From Muribaculaceae bacterium Isolate-002 (NCI) (lineage in GTDB: Bacteria; Bacteroidota; Bacteroidia; Bacteroidales; Muribaculaceae), in the NCBI GenBank assembly GCA_004102805.1, contig SCEG01000008.1, forward strand, positions 16,849 to 80,848: a DNA stretch of 64,000 nucleotides, written 5' to 3'. The notes below the pieces were generated by a model that did no database searches, was not told where the DNA came from, and was given only the letters and a program-made list of their open reading frames with translations. Below, one piece after another: positions 55,074 through 64,000 of the stretch (within the stretch, counting starts at the first letter, position 1; every line of letters starts with the position of its first letter). A program made the position numbers and the translations under genes.

Positions 55074-55802
55074 TTACAGGATTGCGGAGACTTCTTTGAA
55101 GGCGTAGGTGCGGAGGGTGCTGTCGGATAGCCGGAGGGTGAGAGTGCCGTCGGGCGCCACGTCGGCTATGCTTGCCATGAACTCGCCTGTCGTGTCGCGA
55201 TAGGGGTGGAGCCCTTTGCGTCGCCACAGCCGCGCCATGTAGTCGGCTTGGGTGAGGTTGCCGCCGGCGCGGTCTTCGGCTTCGACGAGGTTGATGATGT
55301 CGGCGGCCACTTCGCGCAGCATGACGTCGAGAGGATATGTCTGTCCGGTCAGCTGTGTCAGTGACACGGGGTTTGGGGCATCGGAGCGGAATTCCTTCTG
55401 GTTGATGTTGATGCCGGCTCCTATGACTGTGCGCTCGATGCGTCCTGATGTCAGCACGTGCTCGATCAGTATGCCGCATATCTTGCTGTCGCCGACATAT
55501 ATGTCGTTGGGCCACTTTACGGAAGCCTCCGTGCCGTCGGGCAGATAGCGGTCGAGCCAACGCACTATGGCGAGCGCCACGGCGCGCGATATTGCCATCT
55601 GCTTTGCCGGAGGTATTGACTGCGGGCGCACCAGGATTGAGAATGTCAGGTTGGCTCCGGGCTCGGCTTCCCATGTGTTGCCGCGCTGTCCGCGTCCGGC
55701 CGACTGGCGCTTCGCCGATAAGACTGTGGCGTGGGGAGCGTCGGGCATCTGACGCAGCATGGTGTTGGTCGACGCTGTTTCTTCAAGTTCGATTATGTCC
55801 AT
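55074..55802 (-). CDS. birA: Biotin-[acetyl-CoA-carboxylase] ligase
   Basis: This 242-residue single-function biotin protein ligase lacks the N-terminal DNA-binding domain of E. coli BirA, so it should not act as a repressor. The ligand loop is [20 protein letters not shown], and [18 protein letters not shown] is the ATP/biotin-binding block. It activates biotin and attaches it to carboxylase carrier proteins. 85 bp after tsaE and 22 bp before trmD. Confidence 0.93.
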   Translation of the reverse strand: MDIIELEETASTNTMLRQMPDAPHATVLSAKRQSAGRGQRGNTWEAEPGANLTFSILVRPQSIPPAKQMAISRAVALAIVRWLDRYLPDGTEASVKWPNDIYVGDSKICGILIEHVLTSGRIERTVIGAGININQKEFRSDAPNPVSLTQLTGQTYPLDVMLREVAADIINLVEAEDRAGGNLTQADYMARLWRRKGLHPYRDTTGEFMASIADVAPDGTLTLRLSDSTLRTYAFKEVSAIL

Positions 55803-55887
55803 AAAGTGTTCGGTCTATTTGTGGAAATCTATGCCAAATCGGGACGGTGTCGTTCAAAAATGTAGTGACATCCCCGTCACCAATCTC

Positions 55888-56313
55888 CTATTCTTCCACG
55901 GTGAGGGTGCGCTGTCCGTCAGGGGTGACGCTTACGGTTACTTTTACAGTGTCGTCGGGAAGGATATCGTCGATGCGTTCGGGCCATTCGATAAGACAGA
56001 GCGCTCCGGAGTCGAAATAATCCTCCACGCCGAGGTCAAGAGCCTCTTCCACGCTTTCGAGACGGTAGAGGTCGAAGTGGTAGATGAGTTCGGCGGTGGT
56101 GTCGGAGCGGTATTCGTTGACGATGGCAAAAGAGGGGGAGCCTGTGGCATCTTCCTCCACGCCGAGCGCGCGTGACAGCGCGTTGATGAATGTGGTCTTT
56201 CCGGCGCCCATGTCGCCGTAGAACGCGAACACTGTGCGGTCGCCCATGAGTTCGATGAAACTGCGTGCGGCCTCGTCGATATTTTCAAGTGTAGGGATTG
56301 TTATTGTTTTCAT
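55888..56313 (-). CDS. tsaE: tRNA threonylcarbamoyladenosine biosynthesis ATPase TsaE
   Basis: This 141-residue P-loop protein of the TsaBDE complex makes the t6A modification in ANN-decoding tRNAs. Walker A is [14 protein letters not shown], and [10 protein letters not shown] and [12 protein letters not shown] are the conserved switch and Walker B regions. It is located 37 bp after porX and 85 bp before birA. Confidence 0.93.
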   Translation of the reverse strand: MKTITIPTLENIDEAARSFIELMGDRTVFAFYGDMGAGKTTFINALSRALGVEEDATGSPSFAIVNEYRSDTTAELIYHFDLYRLESVEEALDLGVEDYFDSGALCLIEWPERIDDILPDDTVKVTVSVTPDGQRTLTVEE

Positions 56314-56350
56314 TGCTGTTGAGGTTTTATATTCAGGGAAATTATGTTCT

Positions 56351-57892
56351 TTAACGCGGGGTGAGGGTGATTATCGGTATGAGCATTTCCTCCATCGATA
56401 TGCCTCCGTGCTGGAATGTGCCGGTGTAATACTGCACGTAGTAGTTGTAATTGTTGGGGTAGGCGAAGAAGTCGCGTTTGCCGGCGAAGATATAGGTCGA
56501 CGACACGTTGGGCGAGGGCAGGCCGTAGCGCTCGGGACGCTTTATCTCATATACCTGTTTGTGGTTGTAGTCGAGGTTTTTGCCTACTTTATACCGCAGG
56601 TTGGTGTTGGTGTTTTTGTCGCCGATGACCTTGATGGGGTTTTGGACGCGGATTGTGCCGTGGTCGGTGGTAAGGATTATCCTGTAGCCTTTTGACGCTA
56701 TCAGCCTGAAGAGGTCGATGATGTTGGAGTGGCGGAACCATGACTCGGTGATCGACCGGTAGGCGGCGTTGTTTGAGGCAAGTTCGCGTATCATCTTCGA
56801 CTCGGTGCGCGCATGCGACAGCATGTCGATGAAGTTGACCACGATGACGTTGAGGTCGTTGGCAAGCAGGTTGTTGAATTCGCGTATAAGGCGTTCGCAG
56901 GCCGACGAGTCGTTGAGCTTGTTGTAGGAGAAACGGCATTGCCGGCGGAAACGCTCGAACTGGGTGGTAATCAGCGGAGCCTCGTTGAGGTTTTTCCCCT
57001 CCTCTTCCTCTTCGTCGACCCACAGGTCGGGAAACAGCCGCGCTATCTGCTCGGGCATAAGGCCGGAGAAGATGGCGTTGCGGGCATATTGAGTGGCCGT
57101 GGGCAGGATTGATGTGTAGAGTTTTTCCTCGAATGTGAAGGTGTCGGCCAGCAGAGGCTTTACAATCTGCCACTGGTCGAGGCGGAAGTTGTCGACGAGC
57201 ACGAAAAACAGCTTTTCGCCGTTGTCGAGCATCGGGAACACGCTGCGCCGGAATATGGTGTCGGACATGGCGGGGCGGTCGTCGCCCGACAGCCAGTCCT
57301 CGTAGTTGCGTTTTACGAATTTGTAGAATTCGGTGTTGGCTTCTTCCTTCTGCATCTCGAGCATTGAATCCATCGCCGTGTCGGCCGATGCGAGTTTCAT
57401 CTCCCAGAATGTAAGTTTCTCATAGAGGCGCATCCAGTCGTCGAGAGTGTCGGCGCGTGATATCATGTCGGCGATATTGGCGAATTCCTGGCGGTAGTCG
57501 GTCGAAGCCTGCTCCGACACAAGGCGCTCGGAGTGGAGGTTTTTCTTTATCGACAGTAATATCTGGTTGGGGTTGACGGGCTTTATGAGGTAGTCGGCGA
57601 TGTTGTTGCCGACGGCCTGGTCCATGATGTTTTCCTCCTCGCTTTTCGTTATCATTATCACCGGTGTGGTGGGCGCCGACTGCTTTATGCGCTGCAGGGT
57701 CTCGAGTCCGGTCAGGCCGGGCATGTTCTCGTCGAGAATGATGAGGTCGAAATGCTCGCTCTGCGCAAGTTCGAGAGCATCACGGCCGTTGTTGACCGTG
57801 ACAAGATCATAGCCCTTGGCTTTGAGAAACATTATGTGGGGCTTGAGGAGGTCGATTTCGTCATCAGCCCAGAGTATTCGGTTTGCGCTCAT
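56351..57892 (-). CDS. porX: T9SS response regulator PorX (receiver plus PglZ domain)
   Basis: This 513-residue cytoplasmic regulator has an N-terminal receiver domain with acidic pocket Asp10-Asp11 and phospho-acceptor Asp54 ([10 protein letters not shown]), conserved Thr in IMITKSEEE and Lys in YLIKPVNP. After a helical linker, residues ~200-513 form a PglZ/alkaline-phosphatase-fold domain with zinc-binding segments [13 protein letters not shown] and [11 protein letters not shown]. In Porphyromonas PorX pairs with PorY and SigP to control the type IX secretion genes; it hydrolyses cyclic oligonucleotides. Here it is 28 bp after porW and followed by tsaE. Confidence 0.92.
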   Translation of the reverse strand: MSANRILWADDEIDLLKPHIMFLKAKGYDLVTVNNGRDALELAQSEHFDLIILDENMPGLTGLETLQRIKQSAPTTPVIMITKSEEENIMDQAVGNNIADYLIKPVNPNQILLSIKKNLHSERLVSEQASTDYRQEFANIADMISRADTLDDWMRLYEKLTFWEMKLASADTAMDSMLEMQKEEANTEFYKFVKRNYEDWLSGDDRPAMSDTIFRRSVFPMLDNGEKLFFVLVDNFRLDQWQIVKPLLADTFTFEEKLYTSILPTATQYARNAIFSGLMPEQIARLFPDLWVDEEEEEGKNLNEAPLITTQFERFRRQCRFSYNKLNDSSACERLIREFNNLLANDLNVIVVNFIDMLSHARTESKMIRELASNNAAYRSITESWFRHSNIIDLFRLIASKGYRIILTTDHGTIRVQNPIKVIGDKNTNTNLRYKVGKNLDYNHKQVYEIKRPERYGLPSPNVSSTYIFAGKRDFFAYPNNYNYYVQYYTGTFQHGGISMEEMLIPIITLTPR

Positions 57893-57920
57893 TTGAGTAG
57901 CGGGTTAGAGGTTAGCGTAA

Positions 57921-60900
57921 TCAGTCGAGTAGCGGGTCGTCATCACCTTCGGAGCCTGCGGGATATTCGGGCAGTGACGGCTTCGCAGGCGCAGGCGGCG
58001 GTGTCGGAGCGGGAGCCGGGGGCGTGGTTGCCGGCTTGCTCTCGGTCGGACTCGTCGGACCTGTCTGACCCGTCGGACTGGTCGGATCGGTCGGAGCATT
58101 CTGAGTGTCCGGCTCCGATTGCGCCGGCTCTTCGGGCATGCCTTCAGAGGGGCCGAAAAATTCGGGCGGGAGCACGCGCTCCTCCGTGTCGCGGTAGGTC
58201 TTGTCCTCGACATAGCGGAAATAATCTTCAAAGGAGCCACCGCCATGGAGCAGGGTGTCGAAGTTGCGGGCGCTTATGACTACGGGCCGCACTTCGGCGG
58301 GCAGTTGCAGGGCGGCGTCGGCCTGCAGCACGCTGCGGTAGTGGTTGACTTCAGCAACGTTGGCAAACGGCTTGATTATCAACAGGCCGAGGCGGCCGAA
58401 ATTCATCTGCTCGAGATCAAAGTCCTTGACAACAAACGAGGTGAAGTTGTGGCGGGCTATGTCGTAAAGCAGCTGGTTGGGCGCCACGCGGTCGGTGGGA
58501 TAGAGGAGTATGAAGAGCTGCTCTTCGTCAGGGTTGAGGTCGAATTCAAGCGGATTGTCGGAGTCGGCAGCTTCGGTATTGTCGCCCAGACGGGTCTCCC
58601 AGAGCATGCCGCGCATATTGGAGCTTCCGGCATTGAGTTTCCGCCCGGCGTCGAGCCCTTTGATATATGCTGCGGCGTAGGGTGTCAGGTCGGTGTCGGG
58701 ATAGCGCTGGAGCATTTCGGTAAGCGCTTCCTTAAACTGTTCCGGCTTGTTTTCTGTAACGTAAGCCAGGGCGTTGATAAACATGAACTTCGGCATCAGT
58801 TTGCTCATCGGGAAATCGCGGCTCATCTCATCGTAGGCGCGGTGCACGGCAGCGTTGTCGTTGGCGAGATATGCCTGGTAGGCAGCATCGTAGAGTTCGT
58901 CCTGACGGGCATCCATCAGCCGCAGGTTGTCGATGTAGCGTGGGTCGCGCATGGCGCGTCCGTAGGGGGAGTCGGCGAAGTCGTTGACAATGAGGTTGCG
59001 CCATCGTTCGGCTTCGGCGATATCACCCTGCCTGACGGCCATCAGGTAGAGGTTATAGTATGTGTCGAGACGGTATACGTTGTCGGGATAGCGGCTGAGC
59101 AGGCGGTTGAATTCTGAGCGTGCGGCCGGGAAGTCCTCGAGTTTGTCTTTCAATATGATGCCCATGTTGTAGAGACCCTCCTGGATTACGTCGTTGGCAA
59201 TCATGCGCTCGCGGTCGTCCTTGGGTATCTGCTTCAGGTAATATTCGACGTAATGGGGGTCGTTCTGACGCTCGGTGGTTTCGGCGTCGACATTTTCTTC
59301 GGTCTCGGCGTCTGTCTCTTCGCCGGTGTCATCATCGGTGTCATCGTCGTCGGTAGTAGTCTCGAACGCATAGGCGGCTTTGTTGCGGCGTCGCCAGTCA
59401 TCCTCGAGTTTTCGTGATCCCCAGCGGCGCTGAAAGTCGGTCTTGCCGGCGGTGACGGTCGACGGATTGTAGAAATACCATGAGTTGTCGCTGTTCATCG
59501 TGAATGTGGTCGGCGATGACGCGTTGCCGCCGAACGGGTCACCCTGCGCCGCCTGGTTGGCACGCATCTCCTCGCGCCGTGCCTGTTCGGCTTCTTCGTC
59601 CTCTTTCTTTTTCAGCTCGGCGATGAGTCGTTCGGCCACGGCGGTCTGCTCCTCGGGTGTCATGTATGAGAGCTTCAGCAGCGAGTCCTGAAGGGTGACA
59701 TTCTGGGCATAGACGGCAAGTTCGTCAAGATAGTCGGAGCGACGTTTGAGTGCCTTGTAGCCGGGATATGTGTCGGGCACCTGCGGCAGGGCTTCGGAGT
59801 AGCAGGGCTGCGCCTTCACGTAGTCGCCGAGGTCGTAATATAGTCCGCCCAGCGTCAGCATGGTCATGGCCTTGTCGATGCCGTTGCGGGTGGATTTCGC
59901 GGCGGCCTCTTCGTAGTTGGCGATGGCCTGGGTGGTGTCGCGTCGCGAGAGGTAGAGGTTGCCTATGGCGTAATATATCTGGTCGAGGTAATCTTTGTTG
60001 CGGTCATATCGGGTCATGCGCCGCAGGGCTTTCACCTCTGACGTGATGTCATCGCCTTCAAAAACTTCGCTCTGCTTGATGCGGGCGTTGAATTTCGTTC
60101 GGTAGGATGCCGACGACGATGATCCGGCTTTGTCAAACGCCCTGTAGGCCAGCTGTTTCTCTCCGGCAAGGGTGTACAGCTGTCCGAGCAGGAAGTTGAG
60201 ACGCGTTTTCTGCGCCCCCGACGCGGCTCCGACAGCTTCCACGAGATATGGAATTGCCTCCTCCGGCTTGTTTGAGTTGATGTAGAAGTCGGTGTAGGTC
60301 AGATTGTAGAGGTAGCGGAGCGTGTTGTTGGAAAGCTCGTCGGGATTGATGCGTGTCAGTATCATTTCGGCCTCAAACAGCCAGTCGATGGCGCAGTAGC
60401 TGCGTGCCTGCCATATTTTCGCTTCGGTCACGGTCTGCGGCAGCCATGTGAAATGCTTTGTTATGTAGAAGAAAGTGGAGGCGGCGCCGAGAAAATCGCC
60501 GTTGAGAAACTGCGAGCGCCCCATCATCATCCATGCGTTGTGGAGGAACGGGTTGTATTCGTCGCGTTTCATCCATGCCTTGTATCCGGGGTCGGAAGCC
60601 TTTCCTGCTTTTCTGGCAGGTTTCTTTTTTATGGAGCGCACCTGAATTGCTTTCTGTGCTTTCTCGATTGAGCGGGTGAAGTCGCCTGACGGCTGTGGCG
60701 CATCTTTGTCGGCACGGGCTTCGGCGGGATGGGTGAATACCAGGCGCGAATAATCGTCCTCATATTTCTTTTCCATCTCGTCAAGGGTTTCCTTGTAATG
60801 GGTGTCGCCGTTGTAGTAGATGTTGTAGCGGGTGATGAACGCGGTATACTGCCGCGAGGCTGCGGTGTTCTTCTTGAGCGAGCATGACGCAAGGGCAGCA

Positions 60901-60956
60901 ATCGCTGTGATTGTTGCCACAACAGCCAAAGTCCGTGTAAAAAGCCGATTTCTCAT
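57921..60956 (-). CDS. porW: T9SS TPR lipoprotein PorW/SprE
   Basis: This 1011-residue TPR lipoprotein has a lipobox ALASC (Cys25). The start YTAFITRYNIYYNGDTHYKETLD matches the SprE/PorW family, which is needed for gliding and type IX secretion and links the PorKN ring to the translocon. TPR-like helices cover residues ~100-800. At least two low-complexity regions are present: an acidic DDDTDDDTGEE stretch (~515-545), and a Pro/Thr/Gly repeat (TSPTGQTGPTSPTE-type, ~950-985) before an acidic end. It heads porW-porX-tsaE-birA-trmD. The name is supported by family resemblance and by the adjacent porX. Confidence 0.85.
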   Translation of the reverse strand: MRNRLFTRTLAVVATITAIAALASCSLKKNTAASRQYTAFITRYNIYYNGDTHYKETLDEMEKKYEDDYSRLVFTHPAEARADKDAPQPSGDFTRSIEKAQKAIQVRSIKKKPARKAGKASDPGYKAWMKRDEYNPFLHNAWMMMGRSQFLNGDFLGAASTFFYITKHFTWLPQTVTEAKIWQARSYCAIDWLFEAEMILTRINPDELSNNTLRYLYNLTYTDFYINSNKPEEAIPYLVEAVGAASGAQKTRLNFLLGQLYTLAGEKQLAYRAFDKAGSSSSASYRTKFNARIKQSEVFEGDDITSEVKALRRMTRYDRNKDYLDQIYYAIGNLYLSRRDTTQAIANYEEAAAKSTRNGIDKAMTMLTLGGLYYDLGDYVKAQPCYSEALPQVPDTYPGYKALKRRSDYLDELAVYAQNVTLQDSLLKLSYMTPEEQTAVAERLIAELKKKEDEEAEQARREEMRANQAAQGDPFGGNASSPTTFTMNSDNSWYFYNPSTVTAGKTDFQRRWGSRKLEDDWRRRNKAAYAFETTTDDDDTDDDTGEETDAETEENVDAETTERQNDPHYVEYYLKQIPKDDRERMIANDVIQEGLYNMGIILKDKLEDFPAARSEFNRLLSRYPDNVYRLDTYYNLYLMAVRQGDIAEAERWRNLIVNDFADSPYGRAMRDPRYIDNLRLMDARQDELYDAAYQAYLANDNAAVHRAYDEMSRDFPMSKLMPKFMFINALAYVTENKPEQFKEALTEMLQRYPDTDLTPYAAAYIKGLDAGRKLNAGSSNMRGMLWETRLGDNTEAADSDNPLEFDLNPDEEQLFILLYPTDRVAPNQLLYDIARHNFTSFVVKDFDLEQMNFGRLGLLIIKPFANVAEVNHYRSVLQADAALQLPAEVRPVVISARNFDTLLHGGGSFEDYFRYVEDKTYRDTEERVLPPEFFGPSEGMPEEPAQSEPDTQNAPTDPTSPTGQTGPTSPTESKPATTPPAPAPTPPPAPAKPSLPEYPAGSEGDDDPLLD

Positions 60957-61102
60957 CTGTAATTTAACGCGCTAAGTTACCAATTTATTTTGTCATTGCT
61001 TCATTAAATCCGTCAAATATCGCGCGCGCCAAATATTAAAACACTCTGTTAGGGTCTGCTTGAATATGCATATTGCGCGATTTTGTGTATATTTTTTTGA
61101 CT

Positions 61103-61138
61103 TTTGTTCGCCAAAGTCCGGATTTATTTGTAATTTTG
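61103..61138 (+). promoter_or_regulatory. Promoter-like site upstream of the second BspA-like gene
   Basis: TTTG (61103-61106) and TAATTTTG (61131-61138, followed by C) on the plus strand, 24 bp apart, slightly longer than the usual spacing. The leader to the start codon is about 110 nt and contains a GTCGGG/CCCGAC inverted repeat (about 61199-61238). Confidence 0.4.
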
Positions 61139-61252
61139 CTTTTGTTTTAAGCTGATTTATAAATAGACAACACTAAGCAGGTCGTCTTTAACTTAAATGT
61201 CGGGCAGGTTAGAGCCGATTAATATTATATTCCCGACAATGTCCAATATCCT

Positions 61253-63538
61253 ATGAAAAGATTATTACTTCCGTTAAGTGCATTTTTAGCAGTAGCTGTT
61301 TCGGCCGGGGCAGTATCGTTCAAAAGTGGTCCGTACACGTTCGAGACAACCGGTGACAACTCTGTGACGCTTACCAAGGCGGATTCCAAAGATGGCTCCG
61401 GCGCGAAAATCTTGTCATTCACCGTTCCAGAGACTGTTACAAACAATGGTGTCAGCTACACCGTGACAGCCATCGGTGAATATGCGTTCAAATGGTCGCC
61501 TGCCACACAGATTGAGTTGCCCAACACCGTTGAGGTGTTTGAAGCTTCGGCATTCAACGGCGCCAGCGACTTGGTTTCATTGAATATGCCCGCAAATCTC
61601 AAGATAATAGGAGACTATTCGCTGTCGTCGACTGCAATTACGTCAATTGACATACCTGCTTCAGTCGAGGAAATCGGCTACAGCGCGTTCTTCACTTGCA
61701 AAAAGCTTAATGAAATCACCTTGCACGAAGGACTTAAGACAATCGGCGGTGCGGCATTTTACAAGACTGCCCTCACTGATGTCACTATTCCTGAGTCAGT
61801 CGTCGACCTGGGAGAGAAGGCGTTCTACTATTGCGAGAGGCTGAAATCGGTAAAACTTCCCTCATCGCTGAAAGTTCTCGGCAAGGGTACATTCTTGCAG
61901 TGCTCTTCGCTCAGTTCGGTCACCTTGCCCGACGGACTGACAGAAATCGGCCTTGAGTGCTTCCTCAATACGGCTCTTACCGATATAACCATTCCTGCCG
62001 CTGTCGAAACAATCGGCACATCAGCATTCGCCCACACTTCCATATCATCAATCAATCTGGCACCCGGCAACAAGAACTTTGTCCTCGTCGACGGTGTCCT
62101 CTATGATGCCGAACACAAACTTCTCTATGCTGTTCCCATGAAGGGTATGACTTCAGTCGACGTGTCGGCCAAATGTGTCGGCATCAACGGCGGCGCGTTC
62201 TGGGGCAGCGAAGTGAGCAAAGTAACTCTTCCCGATGGTATTCTTGCAATCGATGCATATGCGTTCTGCCAGTCTGCCCTCGCCGAAATCAACTTCCCCT
62301 CGTCGCTTACCTTTATCGGAGAGCAGGGTTTTGCCGATACCAAGCTTACCGAAATCACCCTGCCGGAAAATATGCCTTATGTGCTCGACGGAGTGTTTGC
62401 CGGCTGTTCCGAACTTACTTCTGTGACTATCCCTTCGTCTGCCAAACTCATCTATAACCATGCATTCCACAACGATAGCAAACTCGCCTCGGTGAAATGC
62501 CTCGGTTCCATAGCTCCCGAAATCGACGATGTATATGAGACCTACGACTCTCCCTTCTACGGCGTCAGCGAATCCACTCCCTGCTACATACCCAAAGGCT
62601 CCATGACTTCATACAAGGCTGCCGGCTGGAACTCATACTTCACACTTGTTGAGTCGGAAAATGCCGGGCTCGCTTATGTCAATGTGACTCCTGCCGAGGG
62701 CACCGTGCTCGGCAAATACGCCGATATGAAAGTCGAGATTGAATTCGCTTCAGACATTACTATTGTGAACGCTAACCCCGAAGTTTACCTGCGCAAAGGC
62801 AGCGAACTTTCAGGTGCCATCGTAAGTTCTGACGCCGGATGGAAAGTAAATATGGCCGGCAAGAACGCTATACGCGTATGGTCGGACGACGGCGACGGCT
62901 ACACCCAGACATTCACTCCCGAGCAGGACGCCGCATATTATCTCATCATACCTGCCGGCATTGTCAAGAACGCTGCAGGCGACCTCAACGAGCGCATCGT
63001 CATCAAGTGGACGGGTCCCGCCGCTCCCAAGACTCTCGAGATAGTAAGCGTCACTCCCGCTGACGGCTCAACCCTTCCATCAGGTTACTTCGACATGAAG
63101 TTTGTCATCACATTTGCAGATAATATTACTGTCCTCGACTACGGTCCCGACGCCACCCTCCGCGAAAGCGACGCCATCGACGGTAAGGAAATCGTACCTG
63201 ATCTCGGTTGGAAAGCAGTCAAGGAGAATGACAACACCCTATCCATCTGGGCTTCTGACTACGACGGTAACTTGCAGTCGTTCAGAGTCGACGACAATCT
63301 CGTCTACTTCATGACTATCCCCGCCGGTATCGTACAGAACGCAGCCGGCGATAAAAATGAAGAAATCTTAATCGAACTTAAAGGCGCCACCTCGGGTATC
63401 GACGGAGTCAGCGTCGATAACGGTCTTGTCTCCGTAGGGCATTACGATCTCACAGGCCGCGTAATCCCTGCCGATGCCAAGGGGCTCCATATCGTCAGAA
63501 TGTCTGACGGCTCTGCCCGAAAAATCATGGTAAAATAA
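61253..63538 (+). CDS. BspA-like leucine-rich repeat surface protein with T9SS-type C-terminus
   Basis: This 761-residue protein has a signal peptide (MKRLLLPLSAFLAVAVSAGA). About 14 BspA/LRR_5 repeats cover residues ~70-430 (for example IGYSAFFTCKKLNEITL and IGGAAFYKTALTDVTI). Two copies of a beta-sandwich (~475-580 and ~600-705) begin VNVTPAEGTVLGKYADMKVE and VSVTPADGSTLPSGYFDMKF. A C-terminal sorting domain (VGHYDLTGRVIPADAKG, then KIMVK) ends the protein. It should be exported by T9SS and bind surfaces or partners. It is divergently placed next to porW. Confidence 0.85.
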   Translation: MKRLLLPLSAFLAVAVSAGAVSFKSGPYTFETTGDNSVTLTKADSKDGSGAKILSFTVPETVTNNGVSYTVTAIGEYAFKWSPATQIELPNTVEVFEASAFNGASDLVSLNMPANLKIIGDYSLSSTAITSIDIPASVEEIGYSAFFTCKKLNEITLHEGLKTIGGAAFYKTALTDVTIPESVVDLGEKAFYYCERLKSVKLPSSLKVLGKGTFLQCSSLSSVTLPDGLTEIGLECFLNTALTDITIPAAVETIGTSAFAHTSISSINLAPGNKNFVLVDGVLYDAEHKLLYAVPMKGMTSVDVSAKCVGINGGAFWGSEVSKVTLPDGILAIDAYAFCQSALAEINFPSSLTFIGEQGFADTKLTEITLPENMPYVLDGVFAGCSELTSVTIPSSAKLIYNHAFHNDSKLASVKCLGSIAPEIDDVYETYDSPFYGVSESTPCYIPKGSMTSYKAAGWNSYFTLVESENAGLAYVNVTPAEGTVLGKYADMKVEIEFASDITIVNANPEVYLRKGSELSGAIVSSDAGWKVNMAGKNAIRVWSDDGDGYTQTFTPEQDAAYYLIIPAGIVKNAAGDLNERIVIKWTGPAAPKTLEIVSVTPADGSTLPSGYFDMKFVITFADNITVLDYGPDATLRESDAIDGKEIVPDLGWKAVKENDNTLSIWASDYDGNLQSFRVDDNLVYFMTIPAGIVQNAAGDKNEEILIELKGATSGIDGVSVDNGLVSVGHYDLTGRVIPADAKGLHIVRMSDGSARKIMVK

Positions 63539-63589
63539 TCGGAACAAAACGATGACACATGGCACCTGGTGCCATACCCATAAAACCAG

Positions 63590-63621
63590 CCGGGGGTGCG
63601 AAAATACCATCGCGCCCCCGG
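63590..63621 (+). terminator. Hairpin after the second BspA-like gene
   Basis: CCGGGGGTGCG and CGCGCCCCCGG pair over 11 bp (one G-U) with a 10-base loop, about 50 bp past the stop, followed by a short T-rich stretch. Probable terminator. Confidence 0.6.
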
Positions 63622-63689
63622 TCGTTGTTTATGGAAGTCATCTGAATTTATAGAAATATATAGTGGGCGGAGGTGTTGCGATTCATTAG

Positions 63690-63860
63690 CGGGATATTAC
63701 GATGGCGTAGGGGGAGACTGTGTAGATTACCGGGAGTGAGGGTGTATAGAAGTTGTTGTCTAATTCGTCGGGGTCATCGGCACTACCGGCTCCGCATCAA
63801 ATTTTCCCTCCCCAAGGATATGGATCTTGACACTTTCATCACCGAGAGACCCGTCTGAAA
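63690..63860 (-). other. Possible degraded coding remnant in the right-hand gap
   Basis: On the minus strand a frame reading KIHILGEGKFDA (about 63795-63830) and, in another frame, DELDNNFYTPSLPVIYTVSP ending at a TAA (63688-63690) look coding-like but are separated by a frameshift and lack a start codon. They may be the end of a broken small gene. Otherwise the 63539-64000 gap holds two hairpins and no gene that I can support. Confidence 0.25.
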
Positions 63861-63916
63861 TATATTATCTCGTCACGGCTCTTTCATTTAAACTAAAATA
63901 AAGAGCACATCCTCCC

Positions 63917-63949
63917 TTACCCGCTTCAGTCCGGAGCGGGTAATTTTTC
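63917..63949 (+). terminator. Intrinsic terminator near the right edge
   Basis: TTACCCGCT and AGCGGGTAA form a 9-bp stem with a 9-base loop followed by TTTTTCT, the standard rho-independent form on the plus strand. No plus-strand gene ending nearby is evident other than the BspA-like gene at 61253-63538. Confidence 0.6.
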
Positions 63950-64000
63950 TATGTCTGTATGTTAAAAGGTTATCCTGTTATCAAAATCTTGTTTTTTTCA

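Overview
The window looks like chromosomal DNA of a gut Bacteroidales bacterium, most plausibly Muribaculaceae (S24-7) or a close relative. The evidence is a fused SecDF, the PorX/PorW pair of the type IX secretion system (T9SS), secreted proteins ending in T9SS-like C-terminal domains, large RND and SusC-like outer-membrane proteins, a eukaryote-like GlgB, near absence of Shine-Dalgarno sequences, and promoters of the Bacteroidetes form TTTG/TTG-N18-20-TAnnTTTG. The family-level assignment is inference; no rRNA gene is present.

Layout. 1-2.0 kb is an AT-rich accessory edge: a truncated DUF1016 nuclease, an internally deleted acyltransferase copy and two small secreted proteins, one broken by an in-frame stop. 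2.1-8.3 kb is a minus-strand run: zinc-ribbon protein, GH3-like adenylating enzyme, alkaline phosphatase, DUF4919 protein, a membrane-anchored pseudokinase and a GNAT-like protein. 8.4-14.1 kb holds glgB, a polysaccharide flippase, a glycosyltransferase and an HTH/nuclease-like protein. 14.2-17.7 kb has rsmD, a DUF3822 gene and an Ig-like lipoprotein. 17.9-19.2 kb is an AT-rich toxin-antitoxin-like island (Panacea antitoxin plus a frameshifted partner) beside tRNA-Arg(CCU). 19.5-23 kb has folA, thyA and two iron-sulfur proteins. 23.2-31.7 kb codes for large exported proteins (endonuclease I, an outer-membrane barrel, a BspA-like leucine-rich repeat protein) and contains an IS4-type transposase remnant joined to a 328-bp duplicated piece of the neighbouring nucleoside-kinase gene. 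32.2-39.6 kb has that kinase and a tripartite RND efflux operon. 40.3-46.7 kb has secDF, pdxA, deoC, a MazG-like gene and dtd. 46.9-52.3 kb is the only long plus-strand operon: rimP-nusA-infB-folK. 52.4-61 kb has an ABC permease, rbfA, then porW-porX-tsaE-birA-trmD. A second BspA-like protein follows at 61.3-63.5 kb.

How the parts connect. The T9SS signalling protein PorX and lipoprotein PorW sit in the same window as several likely cargoes (endonuclease I and two BspA-like proteins). Housekeeping genes are grouped by pathway: folA-thyA for thymidylate, rimP-nusA-infB for translation and transcription, and rsmD, rbfA and trmD for ribosome or tRNA maturation.

The least explained material is between genes. 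There is a 163-bp element, two full copies and one fragment, that is palindromic over its whole length and whose ends co-vary between copies. A 186-bp element of the same design lies at 39.75 kb. Next to it is a 200-bp region with a promoter-like motif and mutually exclusive hairpins but no gene. The broken toxin-antitoxin partner and the pseudokinase operon are the most interesting protein-level observations.
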